Shown one piece after another: positions 1 through 7,774 of a stretch of 42,274 nt of DNA; position 1 is the first letter of the stretch; the number at the start of each line of letters is the position of its first letter. The stretch comes from Thermohalobaculum sp039817245. Lineage in GTDB: Bacteria; Pseudomonadota; Alphaproteobacteria; Rhodobacterales; Rhodobacteraceae. Location: assembly GCA_039817245.1 (NCBI GenBank), contig JBCBWF010000004.1, positions 1 to 42,274 of the forward strand, given 5' to 3'. The position numbers and the translations under genes are program-made. The notes under the pieces were generated by a model, which was not told the DNA's origin, searched no databases, and saw only the letters and a program-made list of their open reading frames with translations.

Positions 1-1689
1 CCCCGCGGTGTCGCTTCCGGTATGCAGATGCACCACGAGGCTCTCCGCGCCCGTCTGCACCTGCCAGCGCGCGGCGCCGAGCGCATGCGCGCGGAAGACC
101 ACGGTGCCAAGCGCCGTCTCCGCCTCCAGCGCTCCGGCCGCGCCGGGCGCCAGCGCCACATCATGCACCGCGCCGCCCGCCATAAGCCGCAGCCGGCTCC
201 AGCCCCGGCCCCAGGCGCGCCAGCCCGTCAGCGCCTCGCCCGCACGCGCCAGGAGCCCCGCGATCGCCGCCCCGGCCAGCGCCAGCTCCAGCGCTTCGGC
301 CGCGGGCTCCCCGGTCAGCCCCTCGCCCCGCCGCCCGATGAGGCCCGTATCGATCCGCCCCTCGCGCATATCCGCATCGACCACCAGCCGGTCGAGAAAG
401 GCGAGATTGCTCTCCAGCCCCGCGATATGGCTGCCCGCCAGCGCCTCGGCGAGCCGGGCAAAGGCCGCCTCGCGATCCGGCGCATGGGCGATAAGCTTCG
501 CGATCATCGGGTCGTAATGGGGCGTGACCGTACCGCCCTCCGCCACACCGCTATCCACCCGGATGCCGAGCGCCGGCGCGTCCGCCGGCAGCCGCAGCGC
601 CTCGAGCCGCCCCGTCGCCGGCATGAAGTCCCGCGCCGGATCCTCCGCATAGATCCGCGCCTCCACCGCATGGCCCGAAAGGGCGATCTCGGTCTGGCTG
701 CGCGGCAGCGGCTCCCCGGCGGCCACGCGGAGCTGCCATTCGACGAGATCCACCCCCGTCACGGCCTCGCTCACCGGATGCTCCACCTGAAGCCGCGTGT
801 TCATCTCCATGAAGAAGAAGCAGTCCGCCCGCCCCTGCGCCATGGCGAGCCCGTCCACGATGAACTCCACCGTGCCCGCGCCCTCATAGTGCACCGCCGC
901 GGCTGCGCGGATCGCGGCCTCGCACATCGCGCTGCGTAGCGCCTCAGTCATCCCGGGTGCGGGCGCCTCCTCGATCACCTTCTGATGCCGCCGCTGGGCC
1001 GAGCAGTCGCGCTCATAGAGATGGACGATCCGCCCGTGGCGGTCCGCGAACACCTGCACCTCGATATGGCGGGGGTTGAGCACGAAGCGCTCCACCAGCA
1101 CCCGGTCGTCGCCGAAGCTCGCCGCGGCTTCCGAGCGCGCGCGGGCCAGCGCCTCCTCGAAGTCGCGCGGGTCGTCCACGCGCCGCATGCCTTTGCCGCC
1201 GCCGCCGGCAGAGGCCTTGACCAGCACCGGAAAGCCGATCTCGGCGGCGCGCTCGGCCAGGAAGGCGGGGTCCTGCTCGGCGCCGTGATAGCCGGGCGTC
1301 ACCGGCACGCCGGCCTCCTCCATCAGCCGCTTGGCCGCATCCTTCAGCCCCATCGCGCGGATCGCCGAGGCCGGCGGGCCCACCCAGATCCGCCCCGCCG
1401 CGGCCACCGCCTCGGCGAATTCCGGGTTCTCGGAGAGAAAGCCGTAGCCCGGATGGATTGCATCCGCCCCGGTCTGCGCCGCCGCTTCCAGAAGATGCGC
1501 CCCGCGCAGATAGCTCTCGCTCGCCGCGGCCGGCCCGATCAGCACCGCCTCGTCCGCGTGGCGCACATGCGGTGCCGCCGTATCCGCCTCGGAGTGCACG
1601 GCGACGGTGGCAATGCCCATGCGTCGGGCGGTTCGCGCGATGCGCAGCGCGATCTCCCCGCGATTGGCGACAAGGAGCTTTCTGATCAT
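1..1689 (-). CDS. mccA: 3-methylcrotonyl-CoA carboxylase, biotin-carboxylase (alpha) subunit, 3' end missing
   Basis: The minus strand is open from an ATG at 1689 to the window edge (563 codons, no stop). The N-terminus MIRKLLVANRGEIALRIAR is the classic biotin-carboxylase start. It is followed by HPGYGFLSENPEF, the ATP-grasp glycine loop SAGGGGKGMR, and the active-site region FMEMNTRLQVEHPVSE. About 110 residues of the linker domain typical of acyl-CoA carboxylase alpha subunits follow; the biotinyl domain should lie beyond the edge. The enzyme carboxylates biotin with ATP and bicarbonate, the first half-reaction of 3-methylcrotonyl-CoA carboxylation in leucine breakdown. Assignment to MCC rather than propionyl-CoA or geranyl-CoA carboxylase rests mainly on the nearby mccB and ivd (inference). 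It is separated from mccB by opposite-strand genes, so it needs its own promoter, probably within 1690-1890. Confidence 0.9.
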   Translation of the reverse strand, partial: MIRKLLVANRGEIALRIARTARRMGIATVAVHSEADTAAPHVRHADEAVLIGPAAASESYLRGAHLLEAAAQTGADAIHPGYGFLSENPEFAEAVAAAGRIWVGPPASAIRAMGLKDAAKRLMEEAGVPVTPGYHGAEQDPAFLAERAAEIGFPVLVKASAGGGGKGMRRVDDPRDFEEALARARSEAAASFGDDRVLVERFVLNPRHIEVQVFADRHGRIVHLYERDCSAQRRHQKVIEEAPAPGMTEALRSAMCEAAIRAAAAVHYEGAGTVEFIVDGLAMAQGRADCFFFMEMNTRLQVEHPVSEAVTGVDLVEWQLRVAAGEPLPRSQTEIALSGHAVEARIYAEDPARDFMPATGRLEALRLPADAPALGIRVDSGVAEGGTVTPHYDPMIAKLIAHAPDREAAFARLAEALAGSHIAGLESNLAFLDRLVVDADMREGRIDTGLIGRRGEGLTGEPAAEALELALAGAAIAGLLARAGEALTGWRAWGRGWSRLRLMAGGAVHDVALAPGAAGALEAETALGTVVFRAHALGAARWQVQTGAESLVVHLHTGSDTAG

Positions 1690-1890
1690 CGGCCCGGCGG
1701 TCTCCGGCTCGTCCCCTATCGCCTGCATGGCAGATTGAACGCGGCGGCGCCAGCCTCCGGTTCCGCTCCGGGCTTGACGTGCGTCATGGCCCGCCCGGTG
1801 CGGGGGCGAGAGGGTGGAGCGGACCGGCCGCGGGCTCCGCCGCCGGTCTCCCGCCGCCCAGCCGGCCCGACGCCAAGCAAGGAACCCGCA

Positions 1891-2328
1891 ATGCGCCTCT
1901 CCACCATCTCCGCCACCCTCCTCCTCGCCGGTGCCGCAACCTGCCTGCCCGGTCAGGCCCTCGGCTCGGACCGGCTCGTTGCCGCGGGCGAACGCGAATT
2001 CGCGCAGCAATGCGCCGTCTGCCACGGAACGGATGGCAAGGGGGAGGGCCCGCTCGCCTCCATCCTCACGGTGGCGCCGGCCGACCTCACCGTTCTCTCC
2101 GCCGGCAATGACGGGCATTTCCCCTTCGAGCGCGCCTACCGGATCATCGACGGGCGCGCCCCGGTGAAGGGCCATGGCGGGAGCGAAATGCCGGTCTGGG
2201 GCAACGAGTACAACCGCCTCGCGGTCGAGGAATACCGCCAGCGCATCGGCCCCTACGAGGCGGAGAACGTGGTCGCCGGCAAGATCCTGTCCCTCGTCAT
2301 GTATCTCATCACGATCCAGATCCCCTGA
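1891..2328 (+). CDS. exported mono-heme c-type cytochrome
   Basis: A 145-residue protein starting at ATG 1891, preceded by AAGGAACCCGCA as ribosome binding site. Residues 1-25 form a Sec signal peptide (hydrophobic STISATLLLAGAATCLPG, likely cleavage near ALG-S). A single heme-binding motif CAVCH is at 41-45, and the probable distal ligand is Met100 in SEMPVWG. This is the usual build of a small periplasmic class I cytochrome c that carries electrons between respiratory complexes or dehydrogenases. The upstream in-frame extension to 985 is antisense to mccA and carries no signal peptide, so I reject it. It is divergent from mccA and 223 bp upstream of the AraC gene. The redox partner cannot be told from the sequence. 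Confidence 0.85.
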   Translation: MRLSTISATLLLAGAATCLPGQALGSDRLVAAGEREFAQQCAVCHGTDGKGEGPLASILTVAPADLTVLSAGNDGHFPFERAYRIIDGRAPVKGHGGSEMPVWGNEYNRLAVEEYRQRIGPYEAENVVAGKILSLVMYLITIQIP

Positions 2329-2551
2329 TCTGGCAATCGGGGCGGGACGAACGAGCCCGCTCCACCGCGGAAAGAGGGTAATCCACCCCTCTGGCATCGG
2401 CCGCGCCGAGCACAGGCCGCGGCACCGGTCTCGCTGCCCTCATCTGGGCGAAAAGCGTGAACGCTCCATAACGTGGTGTGCGTTGCGCGCCCGTTACGGC
2501 TGTGCCACATCGGTTGTATGAACGAACCGAAGGTCGCGGTGGCGACACCCG

Positions 2552-3463
2552 ATGAACGCTAACGACGCAACGCTGCGAGACGGTGTCTGGAGCGACCCGT
2601 TCGCCTGCTTCCCGACGCCGCGCCCGATGCGCTCGTCCTGCCGCGCCAATCTGAGCGAACTGACGGCGCGCGTCGCCCTGGTCTGGGGTGCGCCTCCGGG
2701 CGTCTATGAGCACACGCGCCATGAGGGCCTCGCCATCTACATGGCAATGTCGCGGAAGGTGGGCTCCATCGATGTCGGCGAGGGCGAGCTGGCGATGAAG
2801 GCCCAGGCCGGCGAGTTCATCGTCGGCCTGCCGGGAGCGGCAGCGCGAATGCACTCCTTTCGCGGCGGGCACTGGGGTGAGGTGGTGCTGGCCGATGCCT
2901 CGCTCGGTTACGATCCGGACCGGCGGGGGCCCGGACGCAACGATCTTCGCCGACTTCATCGATCCTTCCACAAGAAGCGCGAAATCGGCGATCTGCTGAC
3001 GCAGATCGTACGCGGTGGCCTGTCTGCCAGAGCGCCTGAGCCGCTATTTCTCGACACTCTCGGCTGCGCCCTCGTGGATGCCCTGGATCGGTACTTCGAC
3101 GCCGAGGTCAACCGGAGGCGCGAGGTGGGCGCGCTCTCGAAACGCACGGTCGAGGAGATCCTGTATTACATGGACGCGCATCTCGCCGAGCCAATCGGAC
3201 TCCGCGATCTGGCCGGGCTCGCAGGGCTGTCGCGGGCACGGTTTGTGAAGGCATTCAAGAACGCGGCCGGAGAGAGCCCTTATCAGGCGCTGATACGCCG
3301 TCGGCTGGAAGCGGCGCGCTTCGCTCTGATGACCGGGGAAAAGAGCATTTCGGAGATCTCGCTCGCATGCGGCTTCTCCTCCCAGCAGCATATGACCGGG
3401 CTGTTCTCCACGAGGTTCGGGATCGCACCCGCCGCGTTTCGGAACCAGATCCGGGCAGCCTGA
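2552..3463 (+). CDS. AraC-family transcriptional regulator
   Basis: A 303-residue protein. The N-terminal ~150 residues contain a beta-rich, cupin-like sensory region around GEGELAMKAQAGEFIVGLPG. The C-terminal ~100 residues carry the double helix-turn-helix of AraC/XylS proteins: LRDLAGLAGLSRARFVKAFK, then ISEISLACGFSSQQHMTGLF and the closing motif FGIAPAAFR. It should bind DNA as an activator or repressor responding to a small molecule, which I cannot identify. It lies on the strand opposite to the mcc genes and separates mccB/macro from mccA. Its coding sequence and the 400 bp behind it look somewhat less GC-rich than the neighbours, which fits an acquired gene but proves nothing. A target could be the adjacent cytochrome gene or mccA. 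Confidence 0.9.
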   Translation: MNANDATLRDGVWSDPFACFPTPRPMRSSCRANLSELTARVALVWGAPPGVYEHTRHEGLAIYMAMSRKVGSIDVGEGELAMKAQAGEFIVGLPGAAARMHSFRGGHWGEVVLADASLGYDPDRRGPGRNDLRRLHRSFHKKREIGDLLTQIVRGGLSARAPEPLFLDTLGCALVDALDRYFDAEVNRRREVGALSKRTVEEILYYMDAHLAEPIGLRDLAGLAGLSRARFVKAFKNAAGESPYQALIRRRLEAARFALMTGEKSISEISLACGFSSQQHMTGLFSTRFGIAPAAFRNQIRAA

Positions 3464-3684
3464 GGACCGGTGTGTCGGCGACGCGCATGGACGGTCGCCC
3501 AAGAGCGCTGGCCCTGCGGAACTGATCTTTGGGGCCCTGACCGTCCCGCAAGTGCCAGCACATGGGATCGTAGGGCGGTTCCGAAGGACCCGATAGCGCG
3601 CGTGGCTGGCAGAGGCGTCGGGCCCGGTAGGGCGCATTCGGCCCGGACCATAAGAGCGCTGTGCTCGTCGCTCTCTCGACCCTT
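3464..3684. other. non-coding gap after the AraC gene
   Basis: 221 bp between the AraC stop and repeat element A. I see no supported gene, no T-rich terminator and no RNA gene. A 10-bp direct repeat AAGAGCGCTG occurs at about 3501 and 3652. It is probably chance. Confidence 0.4.
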
Positions 3685-3833
3685 GCGGCCGCTCCCTCCC
3701 ACGTCATTTTGCGCAACGATGTATGAAAGTCGTGTAAGTCTCACTGCTATTGTTCTACGCGGCCAGAACCGCCATGATGTTCATCAAATGTTCGACATCT
3801 TGCCCACACGATGTCGTGGGTGGGAGCGGCCGC
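3685..3833. repeat. intergenic inverted-repeat element, copy A (149 bp)
   Basis: The left arm 3685-3707 begins GCGGCCGCTCCCTCCCACG. The right arm 3811-3833 is its reverse complement at 21 of 23 positions. Inside lie TTTGCGCAACG next to the left arm and, read from the right arm, GAACATTTGATGAACA about 40 nt in. The same order of motifs is found in copy B (also 149 bp, opposite orientation), and partly in copies C and D. It sits between the convergent araC and macro-domain genes, 28 bp beyond the macro-domain stop. There is no T-tract next to either arm, so it is not an ordinary terminator. Confidence 0.8.
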
Positions 3834-3860
3834 ACAGGGTTGAGCCGACCCGACGGCGTT

Positions 3861-4367
3861 CTATGCCCTTAGGCCATCGATGGCCGCGCGGTGGAGCGCA
3901 GCGCTCGCAGCCGAGAAACAGCAGAAGATCACCTCTCCCAGTCCCTCCTCTTCCGCAAGCGCGCCCGCCACGGCCATCACCGCGATCGGCGCCGCGCGCT
4001 CCGGAGGAAAGCCGTAGACGCCCGTCGAGATTGCCGGAAAGGCGAAGCGCCGGCAGCCGGCGTGGAAGCCCACGACCAGCGCGCGGCGGTAGCAGGAGGC
4101 CAGCGCCGCATCCTCGCCCGCGTCGCCGCCCTGCCAGACCGGGCCGACGGTGTGGATCACATGGCGCGCGGGCAGGGCGTAGCCGGCGGTGATCTTCGCA
4201 TCGCCCGTCTCGCAGCCGCCGAGCCAGCGGCATGCCGCCAGGAGCTCCGGTCCGGCCGCGCGGTGGATCGCCCCGTCCACCCCGCCGCCGCCGAGCAGGC
4301 TTGCATTGGCGGCGTTCACGATCGCATCCACCGCCAGCGCGGTGATGTCGCCTTGGTGGACGCTCAT
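3861..4367 (-). CDS. MacroD-type macro-domain hydrolase (ADP-ribose / O-acetyl-ADP-ribose family)
   Basis: A single 168-residue macro domain. GDI at 6-8 and the signature VNAAN (17-21)-ASLLGGGGVDGAIHRAAG hold the residues that in MacroD/YmdB enzymes bind and cleave: Asn18/Asn21 and Asp31. The phosphate loop AISTGVYGFP follows. Family members remove ADP-ribose from acidic residues or hydrolyse O-acetyl-ADP-ribose in the cytoplasm; substrate choice here is unknown. The start is ambiguous. ATG 4367 gives the usual N-terminus, but GTG 4379 overlaps the TGA of the upstream gene as GTGA (4379-4376). Translational coupling to that gene is therefore likely either way. It is the last gene of the mccB cluster and is followed by repeat element A. 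Confidence 0.93.
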   Translation of the reverse strand: MSVHQGDITALAVDAIVNAANASLLGGGGVDGAIHRAAGPELLAACRWLGGCETGDAKITAGYALPARHVIHTVGPVWQGGDAGEDAALASCYRRALVVGFHAGCRRFAFPAISTGVYGFPPERAAPIAVMAVAGALAEEEGLGEVIFCCFSAASAALHRAAIDGLRA

Positions 4368-4375
4368 GCGCGCGC

Positions 4376-5125
4376 TCACCACCACGAGCGCGTCTCGCGG
4401 TCCTCGAGATGGTCGCGCACGAACGCCGGCAGCGGCCAGGCCTGCGGGTCCATGCCCGTCATCGGCCCTGGCGGCTGGCCCCGCCAGGCATGCACCCAGA
4501 GCTCGCGGTGCAGGGCGATCTCGATATCGCGGAGCGCCGCATCGATCACCGCCTTCTTCTCCTCGATCCGCGCCTCGAGCTCGGCGATCCGCTTCGCCTC
4601 GTCCCCGCCGCGATCGACGAGGCTGCCCAGCATCCGTCGCACCTCCGCCCAGGCCGCCCGCCCAGTGGAGACGGCGAGATAAAGCACCAGCGTCTGGATC
4701 CAGCCCACGCCTGCCAGAGCCGAAAGCCCGAGGCCGAGATCGAGCGCGAACCAGCCCCCGCCCGTCTCCTTCTTCGGCGCCGGTTCGTCGCGCAGCGCCT
4801 CCTGCATATGCGCAAACTCCACGGCGAAGCTCTCGCGGAGCGCGCGCGCGAAGGCCGGCCGCGCGAAGTCCCGCCGCCCGGCCCACACCTTAAGCACCGG
4901 CCGCGCAAAGAGGCCTCGCTGGCTCTCTGCCATGAACCGCTCGAAGTCGAAGATGAACCCGTAATCCTCCGGGTCCGGCGAGTGGTGGAAGAGATAGACG
5001 GTGATCTCCACCTCCCGCACGAGGCCGAGGGTCGGGAGTTCCGGCATCGCGGGCACGAGCCATTCGATCTCGCCGAGACCGCGGCCCATGCGCTCCGTCA
5101 GATCTCCGATCAGCCGCCGCACCAT
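4376..5125 (-). CDS. hypothetical membrane/coiled-coil protein between mccB and the macro gene
   Basis: I do not recognise this 249-residue protein. Start ATG 5125 is chosen because GGAGGAG lies 7 nt upstream and because longer in-frame starts would run antisense-free into mccB (stop at 5188). Residues about 1-125 are soluble and mixed alpha/beta (EIEWLVPAMPELPTLGLV, then VEITVYLFHHSPDPEDYGF). One hydrophobic stretch near 130-160 (WFALDLGLGLSALAGVGW, then IQTLVLYLAV) looks like one or two membrane passes. A charged helical stretch follows (RIAELEARIEEKKAVIDAAL), probably a short coiled coil. The C-terminus is Trp-rich and ends RSWW. It is 62 bp behind mccB and overlaps the alternative macro-domain start, which suggests co-expression with both. 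Confidence 0.75.
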   Translation of the reverse strand: MVRRLIGDLTERMGRGLGEIEWLVPAMPELPTLGLVREVEITVYLFHHSPDPEDYGFIFDFERFMAESQRGLFARPVLKVWAGRRDFARPAFARALRESFAVEFAHMQEALRDEPAPKKETGGGWFALDLGLGLSALAGVGWIQTLVLYLAVSTGRAAWAEVRRMLGSLVDRGGDEAKRIAELEARIEEKKAVIDAALRDIEIALHRELWVHAWRGQPPGPMTGMDPQAWPLPAFVRDHLEDRETRSWW

Positions 5126-5187
5126 CGCGCTCTCCTCCGCTCCGCCGCCCAGTATAGCCGCCGATGGGGCGAGAATGTGCGCGCCCT

Positions 5188-6786
5188 TCACATCCGGAAC
5201 ACGCCGAACCGCGTCTCGGCCACCGGTTCCGCCAGGCTCGTCATCAGCGAGAGCCCCAGGGCCTCGCGCGTACGCGCCGGCTCCAGGATCCCGTCGTCCC
5301 AGAGCCGCGCGGAGGCGTAGAGCGGATGGGACTGTTCCTCGAATTGCGCCTCGATCGGTGCGCGGAACGTGGCCTCCTCCTCCGCCGACCAGCTGCCCCC
5401 CTTCCGCTCGATCCCGTCGCGGCGCAGCGTCGCCAACACGCCGGCCGCCTGGAAGCCCCCCATCACCGAGATCCGGCTGTTCGGCCAGCTCCACAGAAAG
5501 CGCGGACTGTAGGCCCGTCCGCACATCCCGTAATTTCCCGCACCGAACGAACCGCCGATAATCAGCGTCAGCTTCGGCACCTCCGCGCAGGCCACCGCCG
5601 TAACCAGCTTCGCGCCATGCCGCGCGATCCCCTCGTTTTCGTAGCGCTTGCCCACCATGAAGCCGGTGATGTTCTGCAAGAACAGGAGCGGGATCTTCCG
5701 CAGGCAGCAGAGCTCCACGAAATGCGCCCCCTTAACGGCGCTCTCCGAGTAGAGAATGCCGTTGTTGGCCACGATCCCCACCCGCTGGCCCAGGATCTCG
5801 GCAAAGCCGCAGACCAGCGTCTCCCCGAACCGCGCCTTGAAGGGGTCGAAGCGCGAGCCGTCCACCAGCCGCGCGATCACCTCGCGCACATCGTAGGGAA
5901 CCCGCGTGTCGGGGGGCAGGATACCGGCGATCTCCGCGGGGTCGTAGGCCGGCGCTTCGCCCACGGGCAGCGCCGTCGCGGGCCCGCCGAGATTGGCCAC
6001 CGCCCGGCGCGCGAGCGACAATGCATGGGTGTCGTCCTCCGCCAGATGGTCCGCCACGCCTGAGAGGCGGGTATGCACGTCCCCGCCGCCAAGCGCCTCG
6101 GCCGACACCACTTCGCCCGTGGCCGCCTTCACCAACGGCGGGCCCGCCAGGAAGATCGTTCCCTGCTCGCGCACGATGATCGCCTCGTCCGACATCGCCG
6201 GCACATAGGCGCCGCCGGCAGTGCAGGAGCCCATCACCACCGCGATCTGCGCGATGCCGGCGGCGGACATCCGCGCCTGATTGTAGAAGATGCGCCCGAA
6301 ATGGTCCCGGTCGGGGAACACCTCGTCCTGGCGCGGCAGGTTCGCGCCGCCGCTGTCCACGAGATAGAGGCAGGGCAGGCGGTTCGCCTCGGCGATCTCC
6401 TGTGCGCGCAGATGCTTTTTCACGGTGACGGGGAAGTAGCTGCCGCCCTTCACCGTGGCGTCGTTGGCCACGATCATGCAGGCGCGCCCCTGCACGAGAC
6501 CCACGCCGGCGATGACACCGGCTGCGGGCGCCTCGCCGTCATACATCCCGTGAGCGGCGAAGAGGCCCACTTCCAGAAAGGGCGAGCCGGGATCGAGCAG
6601 GCGCTCCACCCGCGTCCGTGGCGCAAGCTTGCCGCGGGCCTCATGGCGCGCGCGCGCCTCCGCGCCGCCGCCCGCCAGCGCATGTTCGGCTGCGGCGCGC
6701 ACCGGCGCCAGTGCCGCCTCGAAGGCGCGGGCATTCTCGGCAAAGCCGGGTGACCGGGTCTGGATCTGGCTCTGGATCTGGCTCAC
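5188..6786 (-). CDS. mccB: 3-methylcrotonyl-CoA carboxylase, carboxyltransferase (beta) subunit
   Basis: A 532-residue protein (family usual length about 535). I chose GTG 6786, which gives VSQIQSQIQTRSPGFAENAR; TRSPEFxENxxAM is the family N-terminus, and the longer ATG at 6942 adds non-family sequence. N-terminal crotonase-like half: LYLVDSGGANLPRQDEVFPD and VMGSCTAGGAYVPAMSDE, the loop that binds the acyl-CoA. C-terminal half: GIVANNGILYSESAVKGAHF, LLFLQNITGFMVGKRYE and GGSFGAGNYGMCGRAY, the carboxybiotin side. It transfers carboxyl from biotin to 3-methylcrotonyl-CoA, giving 3-methylglutaconyl-CoA. It lies downstream of ivd but is separated from it by a hairpin and repeat element B, so it probably has its own promoter. 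Confidence 0.96.
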   Translation of the reverse strand: MSQIQSQIQTRSPGFAENARAFEAALAPVRAAAEHALAGGGAEARARHEARGKLAPRTRVERLLDPGSPFLEVGLFAAHGMYDGEAPAAGVIAGVGLVQGRACMIVANDATVKGGSYFPVTVKKHLRAQEIAEANRLPCLYLVDSGGANLPRQDEVFPDRDHFGRIFYNQARMSAAGIAQIAVVMGSCTAGGAYVPAMSDEAIIVREQGTIFLAGPPLVKAATGEVVSAEALGGGDVHTRLSGVADHLAEDDTHALSLARRAVANLGGPATALPVGEAPAYDPAEIAGILPPDTRVPYDVREVIARLVDGSRFDPFKARFGETLVCGFAEILGQRVGIVANNGILYSESAVKGAHFVELCCLRKIPLLFLQNITGFMVGKRYENEGIARHGAKLVTAVACAEVPKLTLIIGGSFGAGNYGMCGRAYSPRFLWSWPNSRISVMGGFQAAGVLATLRRDGIERKGGSWSAEEEATFRAPIEAQFEEQSHPLYASARLWDDGILEPARTREALGLSLMTSLAEPVAETRFGVFRM

Positions 6787-6924
6787 CGCGGGCTCCCCAC
6801 TTGCGCATCCGGGCGCACCGGCCGTCGCCCTCGCCCCATGGCTAGCGCAGTCCCGCCCGCCGGGCCATCCCGCCAGGGCGCAGCACGTGTGGCCGATGCG
6901 GTTTCTGTTCGCGTTGAGCCGGCT

Positions 6925-7073
6925 GCGATCGCTCCCTCCCACGACATTGTTCGCGCGATGTCCTCAACATTGTGCGAACGACCGCCTGCTTCGAACCAAT
7001 CGTCGGAAAAACGGACAGGGTTACCCGCCGTTCACCCTCCGTTGCGCAAAATGTCGTGGGTGGGAGCGATCGC
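6925..7073. repeat. intergenic inverted-repeat element, copy B (149 bp)
   Basis: Left arm 6925-6948 (GCGATCGCTCCCTCCCACG, continuing ACATT) and right arm 7050-7073 pair at 23 of 24 positions. Read in reverse complement, the interior begins TTTTGCGCAACG and continues with TGAAC and GTAACCCTG, in register with copy A. Near the other end a CAACATTGTGCGAAC motif matches the GAACATT...GAACA pair of copies A, C and D. An inner hairpin GTTCGCGCGATGT/ACATTGTGCGAAC lies at 6949-6979. Length is identical to copy A. Confidence 0.8.
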
Positions 7074-7257
7074 GGTCGCGAAAACTGTCGCGTCAGATTG
7101 CGCGCTGAACCTTCGATGTTCGTTCTCAGGGGCGCCGCGCTATGCATTGTCGCTGCGTATCCAGTGCATGCCGGCGGGCGGGCAACCGCCGGCCTCCGGT
7201 CATGCCTAGGGGCGGTTCGATTCACTTAATCGCTGCCGGTCGAAAGATTAACGCTGC

Positions 7258-7293
7258 GCGCTCGGACCAAGCGCCAAGGGTCCGTCCGAGCGC
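7258..7293 (-). terminator. terminator-like hairpin after the ivd operon
   Basis: GCGCTCGGAC (7258-7267) and GTCCGAGCGC (7284-7293) form a perfect 10-bp stem with a 16-nt loop that has extra GGACC/GGTCC pairing. It lies 14 bp beyond the stop of the small exported protein on the minus strand. There is no U-tract, so termination, if any, may need Rho. Confidence 0.5.
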
Positions 7294-7306
7294 GCTCGAC
7301 CGTCTG

Positions 7307-7774
7307 TCAGCGGAAGCCCTTAAGGCGGGAGGAGGCATCCTGCAGCCGGCGCAGCGTCCGTCGCAGCTCGCATTGCACCGCCTCGAAATTGGCATGCGGC
7401 GCGCCGAAGCGCTCGGCGGAGATGCGGATCTGCTCGGGATCGCGGCAGAGCCTGGCCAGCCCCGCGCGCCACTCCGTGTAGTCGGGACGTGGCGCGGGGC
7501 CCCGGGTCAGCCGCCGCTCTTCCGCCACGAGTACAGCGGCCCAGTCGTCCAGCGCCTCGCGCAGGCAGACTGCCGGCTGGTCCACCCCGCCGCCGGCGCG
7601 CGCTGCCTGGCAGCGCGACACCTCGTCGCGCAGGGGTGCACAGGCCCGCAACGCCCTGATCGTGTTTGCCAAATCGCGACAGGCCGGATAGTCCGCCGGC
7701 GACGCCTGCGCCCCGGTCTGCACGAACATCAGCGCCAGGAGCGGGCCCGCCAACCAAGAGAGAGCCCTCCACAT
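7307..7774 (-). CDS. small Cys-rich exported protein coupled to ivd
   Basis: A 155-residue protein of unknown function. The start ATG 7774 overlaps the ivd stop by one base (TGATG, 7776-7772), a clear sign of translational coupling. Residues 1-22 are a signal peptide (WRALSWLAGPLLALMFVQTG, cleavage near AQA-S). The mature part has six cysteines (YPACRD, LRACAP, SRCQA, AVCLRE, LARLCRD, VQCELRR), an even number compatible with three disulfides in the periplasm, and is mostly helical and Arg-rich. Why a periplasmic protein should be tied to isovaleryl-CoA dehydrogenase is not evident. A terminator-like hairpin follows. Confidence 0.75.
   Translation of the reverse strand: MWRALSWLAGPLLALMFVQTGAQASPADYPACRDLANTIRALRACAPLRDEVSRCQAARAGGGVDQPAVCLREALDDWAAVLVAEERRLTRGPAPRPDYTEWRAGLARLCRDPEQIRISAERFGAPHANFEAVQCELRRTLRRLQDASSRLKGFR

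Larger units (their letters stand above)
6787..7306. other. 520-bp non-coding region between mccB and the ivd unit
   Basis: This gap holds, from right to left on the minus strand, a terminator-like hairpin (7258-7293), about 180 bp without recognisable features, repeat element B (6925-7073) and about 140 bp upstream of the mccB start that must contain its promoter unless ivd transcripts read through. No open frame here has a credible ribosome binding site. Confidence 0.6.

Noticed and set aside
3685..3833. Element A as a simple bidirectional transcription terminator
   Set aside because: The arms are 103 nt apart, no T-tract borders them, and copy B (same length) lies between co-directional genes. 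A shared interior sequence argues for a dispersed element.
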